Positions 17,610-26,598 of a DNA stretch of 34,988 nucleotides are shown piece by piece. A model generated the notes under the pieces. The model was given only the letters and a program-made list of their open reading frames with translations, was not told the DNA's origin and ran no database searches. The stretch's first letter is position 1. Every line of letters begins with the position of its first letter. Made by a program: the position numbers and the translations under genes. The stretch covers positions 1 through 34,988 of the forward strand of contig JABUEY010000031.1 in the NCBI GenBank assembly GCA_013314815.1. Reading direction: 5' to 3'. Origin of the DNA: Syntrophobacteraceae bacterium (GTDB lineage Bacteria > Desulfobacterota > Syntrophobacteria > Syntrophobacterales > Syntrophobacteraceae).

Positions 17610-18536
17610 CTAGGCGAATATCGCCAGGACAGCGCTGTAGGTAAACGCCGATCCCAGGGTAAAGACAGACACGCTGGTGGCTGCCAGTTCAGGGTCTCCC
17701 CCCAGCTCGATGGCCATCACGTAGGTGATGGTGGCAGGAGGAGACGCAAGAAGGATGATTGCCGGGAGGATCAACGGATCGGGAACATGGGCGGCGGTCA
17801 TGAGCGTGTACCCGGCCAGGGGCAGGAAGGCGAGCTTGAGGACGCCGATGCCGACGATTTCCTTTGCCACCAGGTGAAAGGACCCGAAGGAAAGACCTGC
17901 CCCGATGAGCAGCAGCGCCGTCGGGAAAGCCATGCCCGACAGGATTTCGAGGCCCTTCTTCATTGGCGGCGGCAGGTTAAAGCCCAGTGCGGAATAGATG
18001 ATGCCTGCCGCAACGGTCGGAATGATGGGATTTTGAATCACCTGTCGGACGAAGGTCCATCGGTGCTCTTTCCGGCTGGATCCTCCTCCGAAGGTCACAA
18101 GAGCCCACACGGCGAGCAGGTTCTGGCCCACCATGAGAAAGCTGCTCATGATGGCCATCCTGGCAAAGTGGCCTTCCCCCAGCGCGAAATAGGCCACGGC
18201 ATAAGCCATGTAACCGATGTTGCCGTGGAAACTGCTTTGAATAAACGTCGCCCGCCGGCTATCGGGTATGCCGAGGATCCTGATGCAGAAAAGGCCTGCA
18301 AACAAGACCAGGCCCAGTGCGCCGAGAATGCACAGCACCGCCGTCAGATCGAAGTTCTCTTTGAAGGGAGCCTGAACGATTTCGTTCAACAGCATGGCGG
18401 GAATAGCCACATTGAACACGATCTGGTTCGCCGTTCTCGCGAACGCCGCATCGATGGTCTTTCTCCTTTTCAAGAAATAGCCCAGAATGATGATGCTGAA
18501 GATCGGAAGGATCGTGTTCACGAGGACGTGGAACAT
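17610..18536 (-). CDS. AEC-family transporter (auxin efflux carrier type)
   Basis: A 308-residue integral membrane protein with about ten hydrophobic segments in two halves, starting MFHVLVNTILPIFSIIILGY. Family features include the FN.A.PA.LL element in the first half, the NPII segment beginning the second half and the late ASPPATITYVMA stretch. AEC proteins in bacteria export or exchange organic acids such as malate or malonate; the substrate here is not readable. ATG 18536 is chosen because the conserved first helix starts there; upstream in-frame sequence is non-homologous. Convergent with the sigma-54 regulator and divergent from the acidic Tudor-like gene. Confidence 0.88.
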   Translation of the reverse strand: MFHVLVNTILPIFSIIILGYFLKRRKTIDAAFARTANQIVFNVAIPAMLLNEIVQAPFKENFDLTAVLCILGALGLVLFAGLFCIRILGIPDSRRATFIQSSFHGNIGYMAYAVAYFALGEGHFARMAIMSSFLMVGQNLLAVWALVTFGGGSSRKEHRWTFVRQVIQNPIIPTVAAGIIYSALGFNLPPPMKKGLEILSGMAFPTALLLIGAGLSFGSFHLVAKEIVGIGVLKLAFLPLAGYTLMTAAHVPDPLILPAIILLASPPATITYVMAIELGGDPELAATSVSVFTLGSAFTYSAVLAIFA

Positions 18537-18771
18537 AGTGGACCCCGATGGATGGGTGCCTGGTGACGGTAAGGCGCGAAGATCGGGCCAGTACTTAACA
18601 AGTATGGGCGGAAATGATCCGGACGACTCGATCCGGCAGGACGGCCGGGGCACCTCCGGCCATCGAGGCACAGCGCGGCGGCATGCGGTTTCGATGAATT
18701 AGCTTGACCTTTGCGCAGAGTTCTAATACACGGAACCTTTGTAAAAATAAAGAGGAAAACGGAGAGACAAG

Positions 18772-19167
18772 ATGGTTAAGAAGAGCATGGACGACGACCA
18801 GATGATGGAAGAATTCGATGACGAAGGGAGCCTCGAATTCGACCAGGGAGATGAACTCGATTTTACGGGCGAAGATGAACTGCTGCTCGAGGAAGGCGAA
18901 GAGGAGGAGGATCTCATTCCTTCCGTTCTGTACAAGGGGGTTTCCAGGCCCAAGACAGAGGACGACTGGCGGCAGCTGCTTCTCGAGGCCGGCAGAGAAG
19001 GAGTGCCCACCTACCAGATGGGAGACACTTACAGGGAAGGCGACCTCCTGGTTCATCCCGTTTTCGGCCTCGGTGTCGTGAGCAAGGTCATCTCCCCTCG
19101 CAAGATGGAAATCGTCTTCGAATCCAGCAAGAAACTGCTCGCTATGAGCATCACCCCTCCTGCATAG
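18772..19167 (+). CDS. Small acidic protein with SH3/Tudor-like C-terminal domain
   Basis: 131 residues in two parts. Residues 1-50 are extraordinarily acidic (runs such as EEGEEEEDL) and probably disordered. Residues 86-126 carry YREGDLLVHPVFGLGVVSKV followed by EIVFESSKKLLAM, the GD-V-H-x-FG-G-V-V pattern shared by the C-terminal Tudor domain of UvrD/PcrA and, more distantly, by CarD. In UvrD/PcrA this domain touches RNA polymerase, so an RNA-polymerase or nucleic-acid-mimic role is conceivable here; that is inference. GGAGA at 18761-18765 gives a good start. A TTGACC and TAATAC lie upstream but with short spacing. The function is unknown. Confidence 0.8.
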   Translation: MVKKSMDDDQMMEEFDDEGSLEFDQGDELDFTGEDELLLEEGEEEEDLIPSVLYKGVSRPKTEDDWRQLLLEAGREGVPTYQMGDTYREGDLLVHPVFGLGVVSKVISPRKMEIVFESSKKLLAMSITPPA

Positions 19168-19216
19168 TGCACAGGCGGGGCATGGCGGAGGCTGTGCGGC
19201 TTATGGACCGATGCGT

Positions 19217-20029
19217 TCAGATCATGCCCGATTCGAGGGCCGGCACGAGGGAGGCCTGCACCTGTTCCAGGAGAAAAGGATATACCTCGGCAGTGCCGCC
19301 GACGATGTGACCGTTGTAAAGGAATTCCTGTTTTCCCCAGAAGTCGCTCACAAGGCCTCCGGCTTCCCTGGTAAGCAGGCCGCCCGCGGCGATGTCCCAT
19401 GCCTTGAGTCCCACTTCCCAGAACCCGTCCACTCGGCCGGCGGCCAGGTATGCGAGGTCCAGTGCGGCCGATCCTGCCCTCCTTATTCCACTCACCTCCT
19501 GGAATATGCTCCTGAAGCTGTTCAGGTACGGTTCCAGGACACCTCTTGATCGAAAGGGAAAACCCGTCGCCACAAGGGCGTCGTTGAGTCGAACAGTATT
19601 CCTCACCCGGATGCGCCTCCCGTTGAGAAAGGCGCCCTCTCCCCGCACCGCGTGGAAAAGCTCCCCTCTCACCGGATCCAGCACAAGCCCGAGCACGGGT
19701 TCCCTGTCCAGGCAAACGGCAATGGACACCGCGACAAACGGAAACCCGTGAATAAAGTTCGTCGTTCCGTCAATAGGATCGATCACCCAGGTGTACCCAT
19801 CCCGAAGCCCGTCGTTGGCCGTCTCCTCGGACATGATGTGATGGCCGGGAAATCGCCTGCGGATTTCGTTCATAATCAGGGCTTCGCAGTTCCTGTCGAT
19901 CTGGGTGACATAATCGGACGGCCCCTTGCTGTATACATGGGCGGAACCTACCGTACCCAGGTGCTCCCGGATCATGTCCCCCGCCCGTGCGATGACCTCC
20001 CTGGCCACCTCCTCGATATCATGGATCAT
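19217..20029 (-). CDS. Inositol monophosphatase family protein
   Basis: A 271-residue Mg-dependent sugar-phosphate phosphatase of the SuhB/IMPase/CysQ superfamily. Metal ligands are present: EE at 68-69, DPIDGTTNF at 84-92, and the late WDIAAG motif preceded by GSAALDLAYLAAGRVDGFWE. The GFPF...RRAGSAALDL features fit inositol-1-phosphatase or SuhB more than CysQ. ATG 20029 has GAGG 7 nt upstream; a GTG at 20059 is less likely. Divergent from the amidohydrolase, and converging on the acidic protein gene. The in vivo substrate is unclear. Confidence 0.92.
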   Translation of the reverse strand: MIHDIEEVAREVIARAGDMIREHLGTVGSAHVYSKGPSDYVTQIDRNCEALIMNEIRRRFPGHHIMSEETANDGLRDGYTWVIDPIDGTTNFIHGFPFVAVSIAVCLDREPVLGLVLDPVRGELFHAVRGEGAFLNGRRIRVRNTVRLNDALVATGFPFRSRGVLEPYLNSFRSIFQEVSGIRRAGSAALDLAYLAAGRVDGFWEVGLKAWDIAAGGLLTREAGGLVSDFWGKQEFLYNGHIVGGTAEVYPFLLEQVQASLVPALESGMI

Positions 20030-20070
20030 TTGTATGCCTCGGTTCTTTGTTGAAGACACGCAGCGATGCT

Positions 20071-20093
20071 TCTGTTAAGCAAGAGATAACAGA
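20071..20093. promoter_or_regulatory. Inverted repeat between divergent genes
   Basis: TCTGTTA (20071-20077) and TAACAGA (20087-20093) are perfect inverted 7-mers separated by 9 nt, in the 122-bp region between the phosphatase and amidohydrolase starts. It could be an operator. No promoter boxes were clear. Confidence 0.35.
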
Positions 20094-20151
20094 TCGCCTT
20101 TCGCGTTGCACGCGGAAAGAAAAAACAAGGGCAAAGGAGACGAACTCCGGC

Positions 20152-20997
20152 ATGCGCATCGACGTGCACACCCACATATTCCCTCCTGTCGTAGCGGCGG
20201 CAAGGGAGCGTTTTTTCCCGAACGAACCGGCGTTCAGGACGCTCTATGATTCACCGTCAGCCCGCCTGGCAACAGCGGAATCCTTGATCGAGGCGATGGA
20301 CCGGGACGGAGTAGACCGGTCGGTGGTTTTCGGCTTTCCCTGGCACGAAACGGCTCAAGCGGCCAGGCACAATGACTATGTGCTCGAATCCGCCGCAAGG
20401 TATGCTCCGCGCCTTATCCCCCTCGCGTGCGTGAGTCTGCAGGTCCCCGAGAGCATAACGGAAGCTCGAAGATGCCTCGATCAGGGGGCGAAAGGGCTTG
20501 GAGAACTGGCGGTATACGGCGCATGCCGCGAACAGGACGTCCTGAACATCTTCAGGGACCTTGTCCCATGCTGTGCAGCCGCAGGAGGCGTCCTCCTGGT
20601 TCATGCCAACGAACCCGTGGGACATGCCTACCCCGGCAAGGCACACCTCGGACCTCACTTCTATTATGCCCTCGCGCGGCTTGCCCGGGGCGTGCCCCTT
20701 ATACTGGCTCACTGGGGAGGAGGACTCTGCTTCTACGAACTGCTGAAGAGAGAAGTTGCCGACGTCCTTTCCTCCGTCTATTACGACACCGCAGCGTCAC
20801 CTTTTCTCTACAGGCCTGAGATCTACCACCTGGCCGCGAGGATTCTCCGGCCCGGCAGGATCCTTTTCGGAAGTGATTTTCCGCTCCTGCCTCCACGACG
20901 ATACTTCAGCGAGATGTCGCAAGCGGGACTCACTCCCGAGCAGATAGATGACCTGTGCGGCGGCAACGCTGCAAGGCTTTTCTCTCAGTACTTGTGA
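20152..20997 (+). CDS. Amidohydrolase family 2 (ACMSD-like TIM barrel)
   Basis: A 281-residue metal-dependent hydrolase or decarboxylase. It starts MRIDVHTHIFPP, with the HxH metal motif at residues 5-7. A HAN at strand 5, LAHWGGG at strand 6 and FGSDFPLLPP with the catalytic Asp near the end give the usual 2-amino-3-carboxymuconate semialdehyde decarboxylase-like pattern. ATG 20152 is chosen on the motif; AAAGGAG (20133-20139) is rather far upstream. The DUF488 gene starts 10 nt downstream, so the two are probably co-expressed. The substrate is unknown. Confidence 0.85.
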   Translation: MRIDVHTHIFPPVVAAARERFFPNEPAFRTLYDSPSARLATAESLIEAMDRDGVDRSVVFGFPWHETAQAARHNDYVLESAARYAPRLIPLACVSLQVPESITEARRCLDQGAKGLGELAVYGACREQDVLNIFRDLVPCCAAAGGVLLVHANEPVGHAYPGKAHLGPHFYYALARLARGVPLILAHWGGGLCFYELLKREVADVLSSVYYDTAASPFLYRPEIYHLAARILRPGRILFGSDFPLLPPRRYFSEMSQAGLTPEQIDDLCGGNAARLFSQYL

Positions 20998-21007
20998 TTA
21001 CATCATC

Positions 21008-21580
21008 ATGGCGGAAGAGGCTGAGAAAGAAAGTCCCGTCCTTTTGAGCATCGGTCACTCGACGCGAACGATCGAAGTCTTCACCGGCCTGATCGAGACC
21101 CACGGCGTGACGCTCCTGGTCGACATCCGTACGGTTCCCGGATCCAGGCACAATCCACAGTTCAACAAGGAGACGCTCCCGGGAAGGCTCAAAGCAGCCG
21201 GGATTGGCTACGAACACCTGGCTGCCCTGGGAGGCCTTCGTCATTCCAGGCTCAAAGATTCACCCAACACAGGCTGGAGGTCACCGGGGTTCAGGAACTT
21301 TGCCGATTACATGCTGTCGCCGTCGTTCGAAGACGGCATCGAGAAGCTCATCGCCCTTGCCCGGGACAACAGGGCGGCCATCATGTGTGCCGAAGCCCTG
21401 CCCTGGCGGTGCCATCGGATCCTGGTGGCCGATGCGCTCACCGTGCGAGGCGTCCGGGTCGAGCACATCATGGGCCTCGGCAGCCCGCTCAAACACGAAC
21501 TTACCCCCTGGGCCCGTGTCGACGGGACCACGATCACCTATCCGCCACCGCCCGACGAAAACACAAGCCCGGAAGAATGA
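21008..21580 (+). CDS. DUF488 family protein
   Basis: A 191-residue protein of the DUF488 family. Characteristic motifs: LSIGHSTRTIEVF near the start, VDIRTVPGSRHNPQFN, GIGYEHLAALGG and the MCAEALPWRCHRILVAD cysteine-bearing element near residue 125. The biochemical role of the family is not established. ATG 21008 follows the amidohydrolase stop by 10 nt with no recognisable SD, suggesting translational coupling. It converges on the UbiA-like gene with only 36 nt between the stops. Confidence 0.85.
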   Translation: MAEEAEKESPVLLSIGHSTRTIEVFTGLIETHGVTLLVDIRTVPGSRHNPQFNKETLPGRLKAAGIGYEHLAALGGLRHSRLKDSPNTGWRSPGFRNFADYMLSPSFEDGIEKLIALARDNRAAIMCAEALPWRCHRILVADALTVRGVRVEHIMGLGSPLKHELTPWARVDGTTITYPPPPDENTSPEE

Positions 21581-21616
21581 AGACCTCTCCATGATGAACC
21601 GGCCGGAACGGTCTTC
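21579..21616. terminator. Hairpin filling the gap between convergent stops
   Basis: GAAGACC (21579-21585) and GGTCTTC (21610-21616) pair across the whole gap between the DUF488 and UbiA-like stop codons, with a CCGGCCGG palindrome inside the loop. There is no T-run on either side, so termination efficiency is uncertain; it may act for both strands. Confidence 0.4.
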
Positions 21617-22558
21617 CTACAGGTACGAACCGAGCAGCACGATAAACAGCATGACCGGCGGGTAGGTGCTCGCACGGTTGAACAGGGTCGAAGCCAGGGC
21701 AGGATCTTTCGAGGCATACAGGCGGTACGCCGGCACAAGGAGAAGAAAGATACCCGCAAGAAGTGACCCGGAAAAATAGAAGGCCGGATTGAGCCGGGCG
21801 GGAGTAACGAAAAACAGGACGAGACTGAGAAGGACGGCCAGGACGAGTGAGACCAGTATGATGATTGCGGCGCCGCGGGTTCCGAACCTCACGGGGATCG
21901 TCTCGGCTTGAAGTGCCCTGTCCTCGTCGGCGTCACACCAATCATTGGGAACGTTCTGTCCCCCGATCTCCCAGAAGAACAGCCACAAGAAAAGGAAGAA
22001 CACGAACGTAAAGGAAGGGTGGGAAGCCACCGCAAAAACAGCGGCCACTCCTCCGACCGTCTTCACGCATCCGCTCACGAGTGTACGCAGGTAACTGACG
22101 CGCAGCATGAGGCAGTAAACGGCCTCCGCAAGACATCCTAGAAAAAAGATCAGGGCGCACACCGGGTTGAGCGCGTAGGCGCCGATGAGGGCAACGGCAG
22201 CCCACGCCACGGTCCAGAGTATGCCTTCTCTCAGGCTGAGCAGCCCCTGGGCCAGGGGATGGCGGGCATATACGGCGTCCAGGTCAGTGTTCGAACAGGG
22301 CAGGCCGCATTCCCTGAACTTCTCCATGTCGGACCTGTAGTCCACAACGTCGTTGAGAGCATACACGGCCGTGTATCCGGCAAATGCGGTCAGCAGGCCC
22401 AGCGCGATGATCTGTCCGGAAGGCATCCCGCCGAGATACAGCAGTGCCCCCAGTGCTGGAGTGGCCATATCCAGAAGGCCGTGAGGCGTCCTTGACAGGG
22501 CCATGAAGAGCTTCAGCCTGGAGATAAAGGAGCCATCGGCCACTGAAGTGGAATTCAA
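21617..22558 (-). CDS. UbiA-family membrane prenyltransferase (TTG start)
   Basis: A 313-residue integral membrane protein with eight or nine hydrophobic helices. Both Asp-rich Mg-diphosphate motifs are present: NDVVDYRSD in the first half and NDWCDADED in the second. This defines the UbiA superfamily, which joins a prenyl diphosphate to an aromatic, heme or lipid acceptor. The acceptor cannot be told; quinone synthesis is attractive because the gene follows succinate dehydrogenase and fumarase genes. The start is TTG 22558, with AGGAGGAG at 22568-22561, a near-perfect SD; the frame upstream is open but lacks an SD. It is the last gene of the minus-strand TCA run, 96 nt after fumC. Confidence 0.88.
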   Translation of the reverse strand: MNSTSVADGSFISRLKLFMALSRTPHGLLDMATPALGALLYLGGMPSGQIIALGLLTAFAGYTAVYALNDVVDYRSDMEKFRECGLPCSNTDLDAVYARHPLAQGLLSLREGILWTVAWAAVALIGAYALNPVCALIFFLGCLAEAVYCLMLRVSYLRTLVSGCVKTVGGVAAVFAVASHPSFTFVFFLFLWLFFWEIGGQNVPNDWCDADEDRALQAETIPVRFGTRGAAIIILVSLVLAVLLSLVLFFVTPARLNPAFYFSGSLLAGIFLLLVPAYRLYASKDPALASTLFNRASTYPPVMLFIVLLGSYL

Positions 22559-22654
22559 ACTCTCCTCCTGTCTCGGTTGCCCGTCGCGGTCCCACGCGGC
22601 GGGCAATCATCGCGCCGCTTTCCGAAAGACCGGCATCAGGCGGCACAGTGTGCT

Positions 22655-24049
22655 CTATACAGTTCCGTGAAATATCTCGTCAAGCTTTTCAGCCGGGAGT
22701 ATCCCGTCCGCCAGCACCACGTCCCTGATCGTCCTGCCCGTTTCAAAGGCCTTTCTGGTGACGGCAGCCGCCCGGTCGTACCCGATGTGGGGAACGAGGA
22801 ACGTGGACAGGGCGAGGCTCTGCTCGATATTGGCCGTGCATCGTTGTCTATCTGCGGTGATACCGTCGATGCACCGTGTTGAAAAGAGCGCTGCCGCCGA
22901 AGACAGAATCAATATGGACTGGAGAAGGTTGTGAGCGATCAGCGGGAGGGCGGTGTTCAATTCGAAACGGCCCGTCTGGGCTCCCATCGCAATGGCCGTG
23001 TCGTTTCCCACCACCTGCGCCGCCACCTGGATCACCATCTCCGGGATCACCGGGTTTACCTTTCCCGGCATGATGGAGGATCCCGGCTGGAGAGAAGGAA
23101 GCCGAATCTCCCCCAGGCCGCATCGAGGACCCGAGGCCAGCCACCGGAGATCATCGGCGATCTTGAGCAGGCTCAACGCCACGGTCTTCAATGCTCCACT
23201 CGTCTCGACCGCGGCATCCTGGGCCGCCTGTGCTTCAAAATGGTTCGCCGCCTCCACGAACGGACATCCGGTGGTATCCGCAATCAGGGCAATGACCCGG
23301 GAAGCGAATTCGGGGTGAGTGTTTACGCCCGTCCCAACGGCTGTGCCGCCGAGGGCCAGTTCCACAAGAGTCTGCTCGACGTTCCGAATCCTCACGATCC
23401 CCAGTTCCACCTGGCGCGCGTACCCACTGAATTCCTGCCCGAGGCTCATCGGAACCGCATCCTGTAGATGCGTTCTTCCGATCTTCATGACATCCTTGAA
23501 TTCCATGGACTTTCTGACCAGGGCGTCCCTGAGCATTTCAAGGGCAGGGAGCAGTTCGTTTTCAAGGGAGGTCAACGCGGCGACATGGATGGCCGACGGG
23601 ATGACGTCATTGCTCGACTGCCCCATGTTGACGTGATCGTTGGGGTGGACCGGGATCTTGCCGCCCCGGCGGCCGGTGAGCAGTTCGTTGGCGCGCCCGG
23701 CGATCACCTCGTTGGCGTTCATGTTCGTGGACGTCCCCGATCCGGTCTGGAAAACATCGATGACAAAATGACCGTCCAGTTTTCCTTCCTCGACTTCGCC
23801 CGCAGCCCTGATCACCGCGTCGGCTGTTGCCGGATCGAGGAGCCCCAGTTCCCGGTTTACGACGGCGGCGCACCTCTTGATCAGCCCGAGGGACCGAATC
23901 AGAACCGGGGGCAGGGTCATGCCGCTCACGGGAAAGTTATCCACCGCGCGCTGCGTCTGCGCGCCGTAGTAGGCATCCGAGGGAACCGGAACGGTCCCGA
24001 GGGAGTCCTCTTCTTCCCTGGTGTTCACAGGAATCATGGTTCTTTCCAT
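22655..24049 (-). CDS. fumC: Fumarate hydratase class II
   Basis: A 464-residue oxygen-stable fumarase that interconverts fumarate and malate. Superfamily motifs are all present: TGSGTSTNMNANEV, the HPNDHVNMGQSSND stretch, GRTHLQDAVP with the catalytic His, and the signature GSSIMPGKVNP bearing the catalytic Ser loop. Length is normal. Two ATG codons are possible, 24049 and 24037; the SD-like GAGG is immediately before the first, so the second (MIPVN) may be used. It lies 57 nt after sdhB in the same run, as expected for the next TCA step. Confidence 0.96.
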   Translation of the reverse strand: MERTMIPVNTREEEDSLGTVPVPSDAYYGAQTQRAVDNFPVSGMTLPPVLIRSLGLIKRCAAVVNRELGLLDPATADAVIRAAGEVEEGKLDGHFVIDVFQTGSGTSTNMNANEVIAGRANELLTGRRGGKIPVHPNDHVNMGQSSNDVIPSAIHVAALTSLENELLPALEMLRDALVRKSMEFKDVMKIGRTHLQDAVPMSLGQEFSGYARQVELGIVRIRNVEQTLVELALGGTAVGTGVNTHPEFASRVIALIADTTGCPFVEAANHFEAQAAQDAAVETSGALKTVALSLLKIADDLRWLASGPRCGLGEIRLPSLQPGSSIMPGKVNPVIPEMVIQVAAQVVGNDTAIAMGAQTGRFELNTALPLIAHNLLQSILILSSAAALFSTRCIDGITADRQRCTANIEQSLALSTFLVPHIGYDRAAAVTRKAFETGRTIRDVVLADGILPAEKLDEIFHGTV

Positions 24050-24106
24050 ACCTCGACGGGATAAAGTGTTCCCCTGCAGGCCATCGCTGCCAGGCCGTTC
24101 ACTCGG

Positions 24107-24820
24107 TCAATCCGGCCTGCGCGGAAAGACTTTCTCGATGGCTCTCTTGATGGTGTTTATTGATCTGGTGACCGGTATGCTCTTGGGGCAGACCCGGGTG
24201 CACTCGAAGTGATTGACACACGCCCATGCTCCGTCGGGGAAATCCACCCCTTTCAGTCGTTCCTCGAATCCGCCGTCTCTCGAATCGAATATGAACCGGT
24301 AGGCCCACACCAGCGCCGCAGGACCGATATAGTCCCTGTTTTCGAGCATGACGGGACATGCCCCGGTGCAGCAGGCACAGAGAATACAGCGGATGACGTC
24401 ATCCACCTTCTTCCTGTCTTCGGGGCTCTGGAACCTCTCTTTTTCGGGAATATCGCCGGTGGACAGGAGATAGGGGTGCAGGCGCCTGATGCCTTCGAGA
24501 AACTCTTCCATGTCGACGACCAGGTCCTTGACGACCCGGAAGAACGGCAGCGGCTCGACCAGCACCTCCCCGCCCGAGTAGTCCTTTACGAGCTTCTGGC
24601 ACGCCAGGGCGCAGACACCGTTGATTCTCATTCCGTCCGATCCGCATACGCCGTGGCCGCAGGACATTCGATAGCTCAACGTCCCGTCCTGCTCCCACCT
24701 GATCCTGTTCAAACAGTCGAGAATACGTTCACCGGGTTCGGCGGACACGTCGTATTCCTGGTACCTGGGCCGACTGTCCACTTCCGGGTCAAACCGGAAG
24801 ATCTTGAATTTCATGTCCAT
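24107..24820 (-). CDS. sdhB: Succinate dehydrogenase/fumarate reductase iron-sulfur subunit
   Basis: A 237-residue electron-transfer subunit. The [2Fe-2S] motif SCGHGVCGSDG...C has Asp at the third ligand position, as in Escherichia coli SdhB. The [4Fe-4S] and [3Fe-4S] motifs are CILCACCTGACP and CVNHFECTRVCPKSIP. ATG 24820 lies 1 nt after the sdhA stop, with AGGA 9 nt upstream, so it is coupled to sdhA. It would normally pass electrons to a membrane-anchor subunit, but none is encoded in the window. Confidence 0.96.
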   Translation of the reverse strand: MDMKFKIFRFDPEVDSRPRYQEYDVSAEPGERILDCLNRIRWEQDGTLSYRMSCGHGVCGSDGMRINGVCALACQKLVKDYSGGEVLVEPLPFFRVVKDLVVDMEEFLEGIRRLHPYLLSTGDIPEKERFQSPEDRKKVDDVIRCILCACCTGACPVMLENRDYIGPAALVWAYRFIFDSRDGGFEERLKGVDFPDGAWACVNHFECTRVCPKSIPVTRSINTIKRAIEKVFPRRPD

Positions 24821-24821
24821 A

Positions 24822-26543
24822 TCAATAGGTCCTGGGCTTGGGTTCAAAACGGGTGATGGTTACCGGTTTGTATGACAATTCGAGCACTTCTCCGGCTGTG
24901 TGAACCAGTGTGTGCTTCAGGCAATTCTCATCGTCCCTTTCGGGATAGTCTTCCCGGAAATGGGCTCCCCGGCTTTCCTTTCTGCCCGAGGCGGACACAA
25001 CGACGGCTTCGGCCAGGTCCAGGAGCCCTTCCAGTTCGAGGGCGTCGAGGAGTTCCATGTTGAAGCGGGAACCCCTGTTGTCGATGCGGACCCGGGAATA
25101 CCGATCCTTCAGTTCACGGATCTTCACCGCGGCCCGTGCCAGAGTCTGCTCCGTACGGAAAACTGAACACAGGGCGGTCATGGTCTCCTGCATGGCGCTC
25201 CGAACATGGGCGGTCTTCTCGCTTCCCGCGCCTTCCATGAGTCGTTCGATGCGTTCGCGTGCCCGGTGTTCCGCATCACGGGGCGGGTCGACCCATGACA
25301 GGTCTTCGAGATCGGCGGCCATCCTGCGGCCCGCGATCCGGCCGAAGACCACGAGATCGAGCAGGGAATTGCATCCGAGTCGATTCGCACCGTGCAGGGA
25401 CAGGCAGGAACATTCGCCGGCGGCATACAATCCGGGCACGGATTCCCCGGAAGGCCACAGCACCCGGCCTTCGACACTCACGGGTATGCCGCCCATCATG
25501 TAATGGCACGTGGGCTGGATGGGGATGAGTTCCCTGACCGGGTCGATGCCAAGGTAGATCCTTACGAAGGAGGAAATGTCGGAAAGCCTTTCGGCAAGCT
25601 TCTTTTCCCCGAGGTGCGTCAGGTCGAGATGCACGTAGTCTCGACCTCCGATTCCTCTTCCCTCGCGGATTTCCGTGGCGATGGCCCGGGACACCATGTC
25701 CCGGGGGGCAAGATCCTTGATGGCCGGAGCATACCGTTCCATGAAGCGCTCGCCATTCGAGTTCCTCAGGACGCCCCCTTCGCCTCGGGCCGCTTCACTG
25801 ATGAGTACTCCAAGCCCGTAGATTCCCGTAGGATGGAACTGGACGAATTCCATGTCTTCGAGGGGAATCCCCAGCCTGCAGGCCGCGCTGACCCCGTCGC
25901 CCGTGCTTGCGAAGGCGTTGGATGTCGTCTTGTAGATCTTGCCGAATCCTCCCGTTGCAAGCAACACCATCCTGCTGTGAAAGAGATGAATCTCCCCCGT
26001 GGCCAGTTCGTAGACAACCAGTCCGGCAACCTGTCCGTCCGCCATGACGATATCGAGCATCTGGAATTCAGGAAAGATCTTGATTCCCCGCCTGACCGCC
26101 TCGAAATAGAGAGTATCCATCATAACCCGCCCGCTGCGGTCCGCTGCGTAACACGCCCTCTTCACCGCCGCCTTACCGAACTCCCTCGTATGACCGCCGA
26201 AAGCCCGCTGAGCGATCTTTCCTTCCGGCGTCCTGTTGAAGGGGACTCCCATGTGTTCGAGTTCGAAGACCGCACGGGGAGCGTCCCGGGCCAGCACCTC
26301 GGCCACATCCTGGTCCGTGAGATAGTCGCCCCCCTTCACGGTGTCGTACATGTGCCATTCCCAGGAATCGGGTTCCTCGTTCCCAAGAGCCGCCGCGATG
26401 CCTCCCTGGGCGGCACCTGAATGCGACCTTGTGGGATATACCTTGCTGATGACGGCCACATTCAGACTGCCCGCCAGTTCCAGGGCCGCCCGCAGACCTG
26501 CCAGGCCTGCACCCACGATCACCACGTCGTGTTTGAAAGACAC
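24822..26543 (-). CDS. sdhA: Succinate dehydrogenase/fumarate reductase flavoprotein subunit
   Basis: A 573-residue FAD subunit that oxidises succinate or reduces fumarate. GAGLAG (11-16) binds FAD and [10 protein letters not shown] holds the His (residue 41) that carries covalent [20 protein letters not shown] and [19 protein letters not shown] are active-site motifs. GTG 26543 is chosen because AGGAGG stands 5 nt upstream and the flavoprotein fold begins at once; an in-frame codon at 26582 lacks this. The order gltA-sdhA-sdhB is unusual in that no sdhC or sdhD precedes it (55 nt from gltA). Direction of catalysis cannot be told from the sequence. Confidence 0.95.
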   Translation of the reverse strand: MSFKHDVVIVGAGLAGLRAALELAGSLNVAVISKVYPTRSHSGAAQGGIAAALGNEEPDSWEWHMYDTVKGGDYLTDQDVAEVLARDAPRAVFELEHMGVPFNRTPEGKIAQRAFGGHTREFGKAAVKRACYAADRSGRVMMDTLYFEAVRRGIKIFPEFQMLDIVMADGQVAGLVVYELATGEIHLFHSRMVLLATGGFGKIYKTTSNAFASTGDGVSAACRLGIPLEDMEFVQFHPTGIYGLGVLISEAARGEGGVLRNSNGERFMERYAPAIKDLAPRDMVSRAIATEIREGRGIGGRDYVHLDLTHLGEKKLAERLSDISSFVRIYLGIDPVRELIPIQPTCHYMMGGIPVSVEGRVLWPSGESVPGLYAAGECSCLSLHGANRLGCNSLLDLVVFGRIAGRRMAADLEDLSWVDPPRDAEHRARERIERLMEGAGSEKTAHVRSAMQETMTALCSVFRTEQTLARAAVKIRELKDRYSRVRIDNRGSRFNMELLDALELEGLLDLAEAVVVSASGRKESRGAHFREDYPERDDENCLKHTLVHTAGEVLELSYKPVTITRFEPKPRTY

Positions 26544-26598
26544 GGAATCCCTCCTCCACAGGGCACTCTCACCCTCGTCCACAGACCCACGGGATGCT

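Noticed and set aside
19169-19197. GCACAG/CTGTGC stem as terminator between convergent genes
   Set aside because: Only 6 bp, long loop and no U-tract; support too weak to list.
24894-26420. Long plus-strand open frames opposite sdhA
   Set aside because: Shadows of the coding strand; sdhA motifs are unambiguous on the minus strand.
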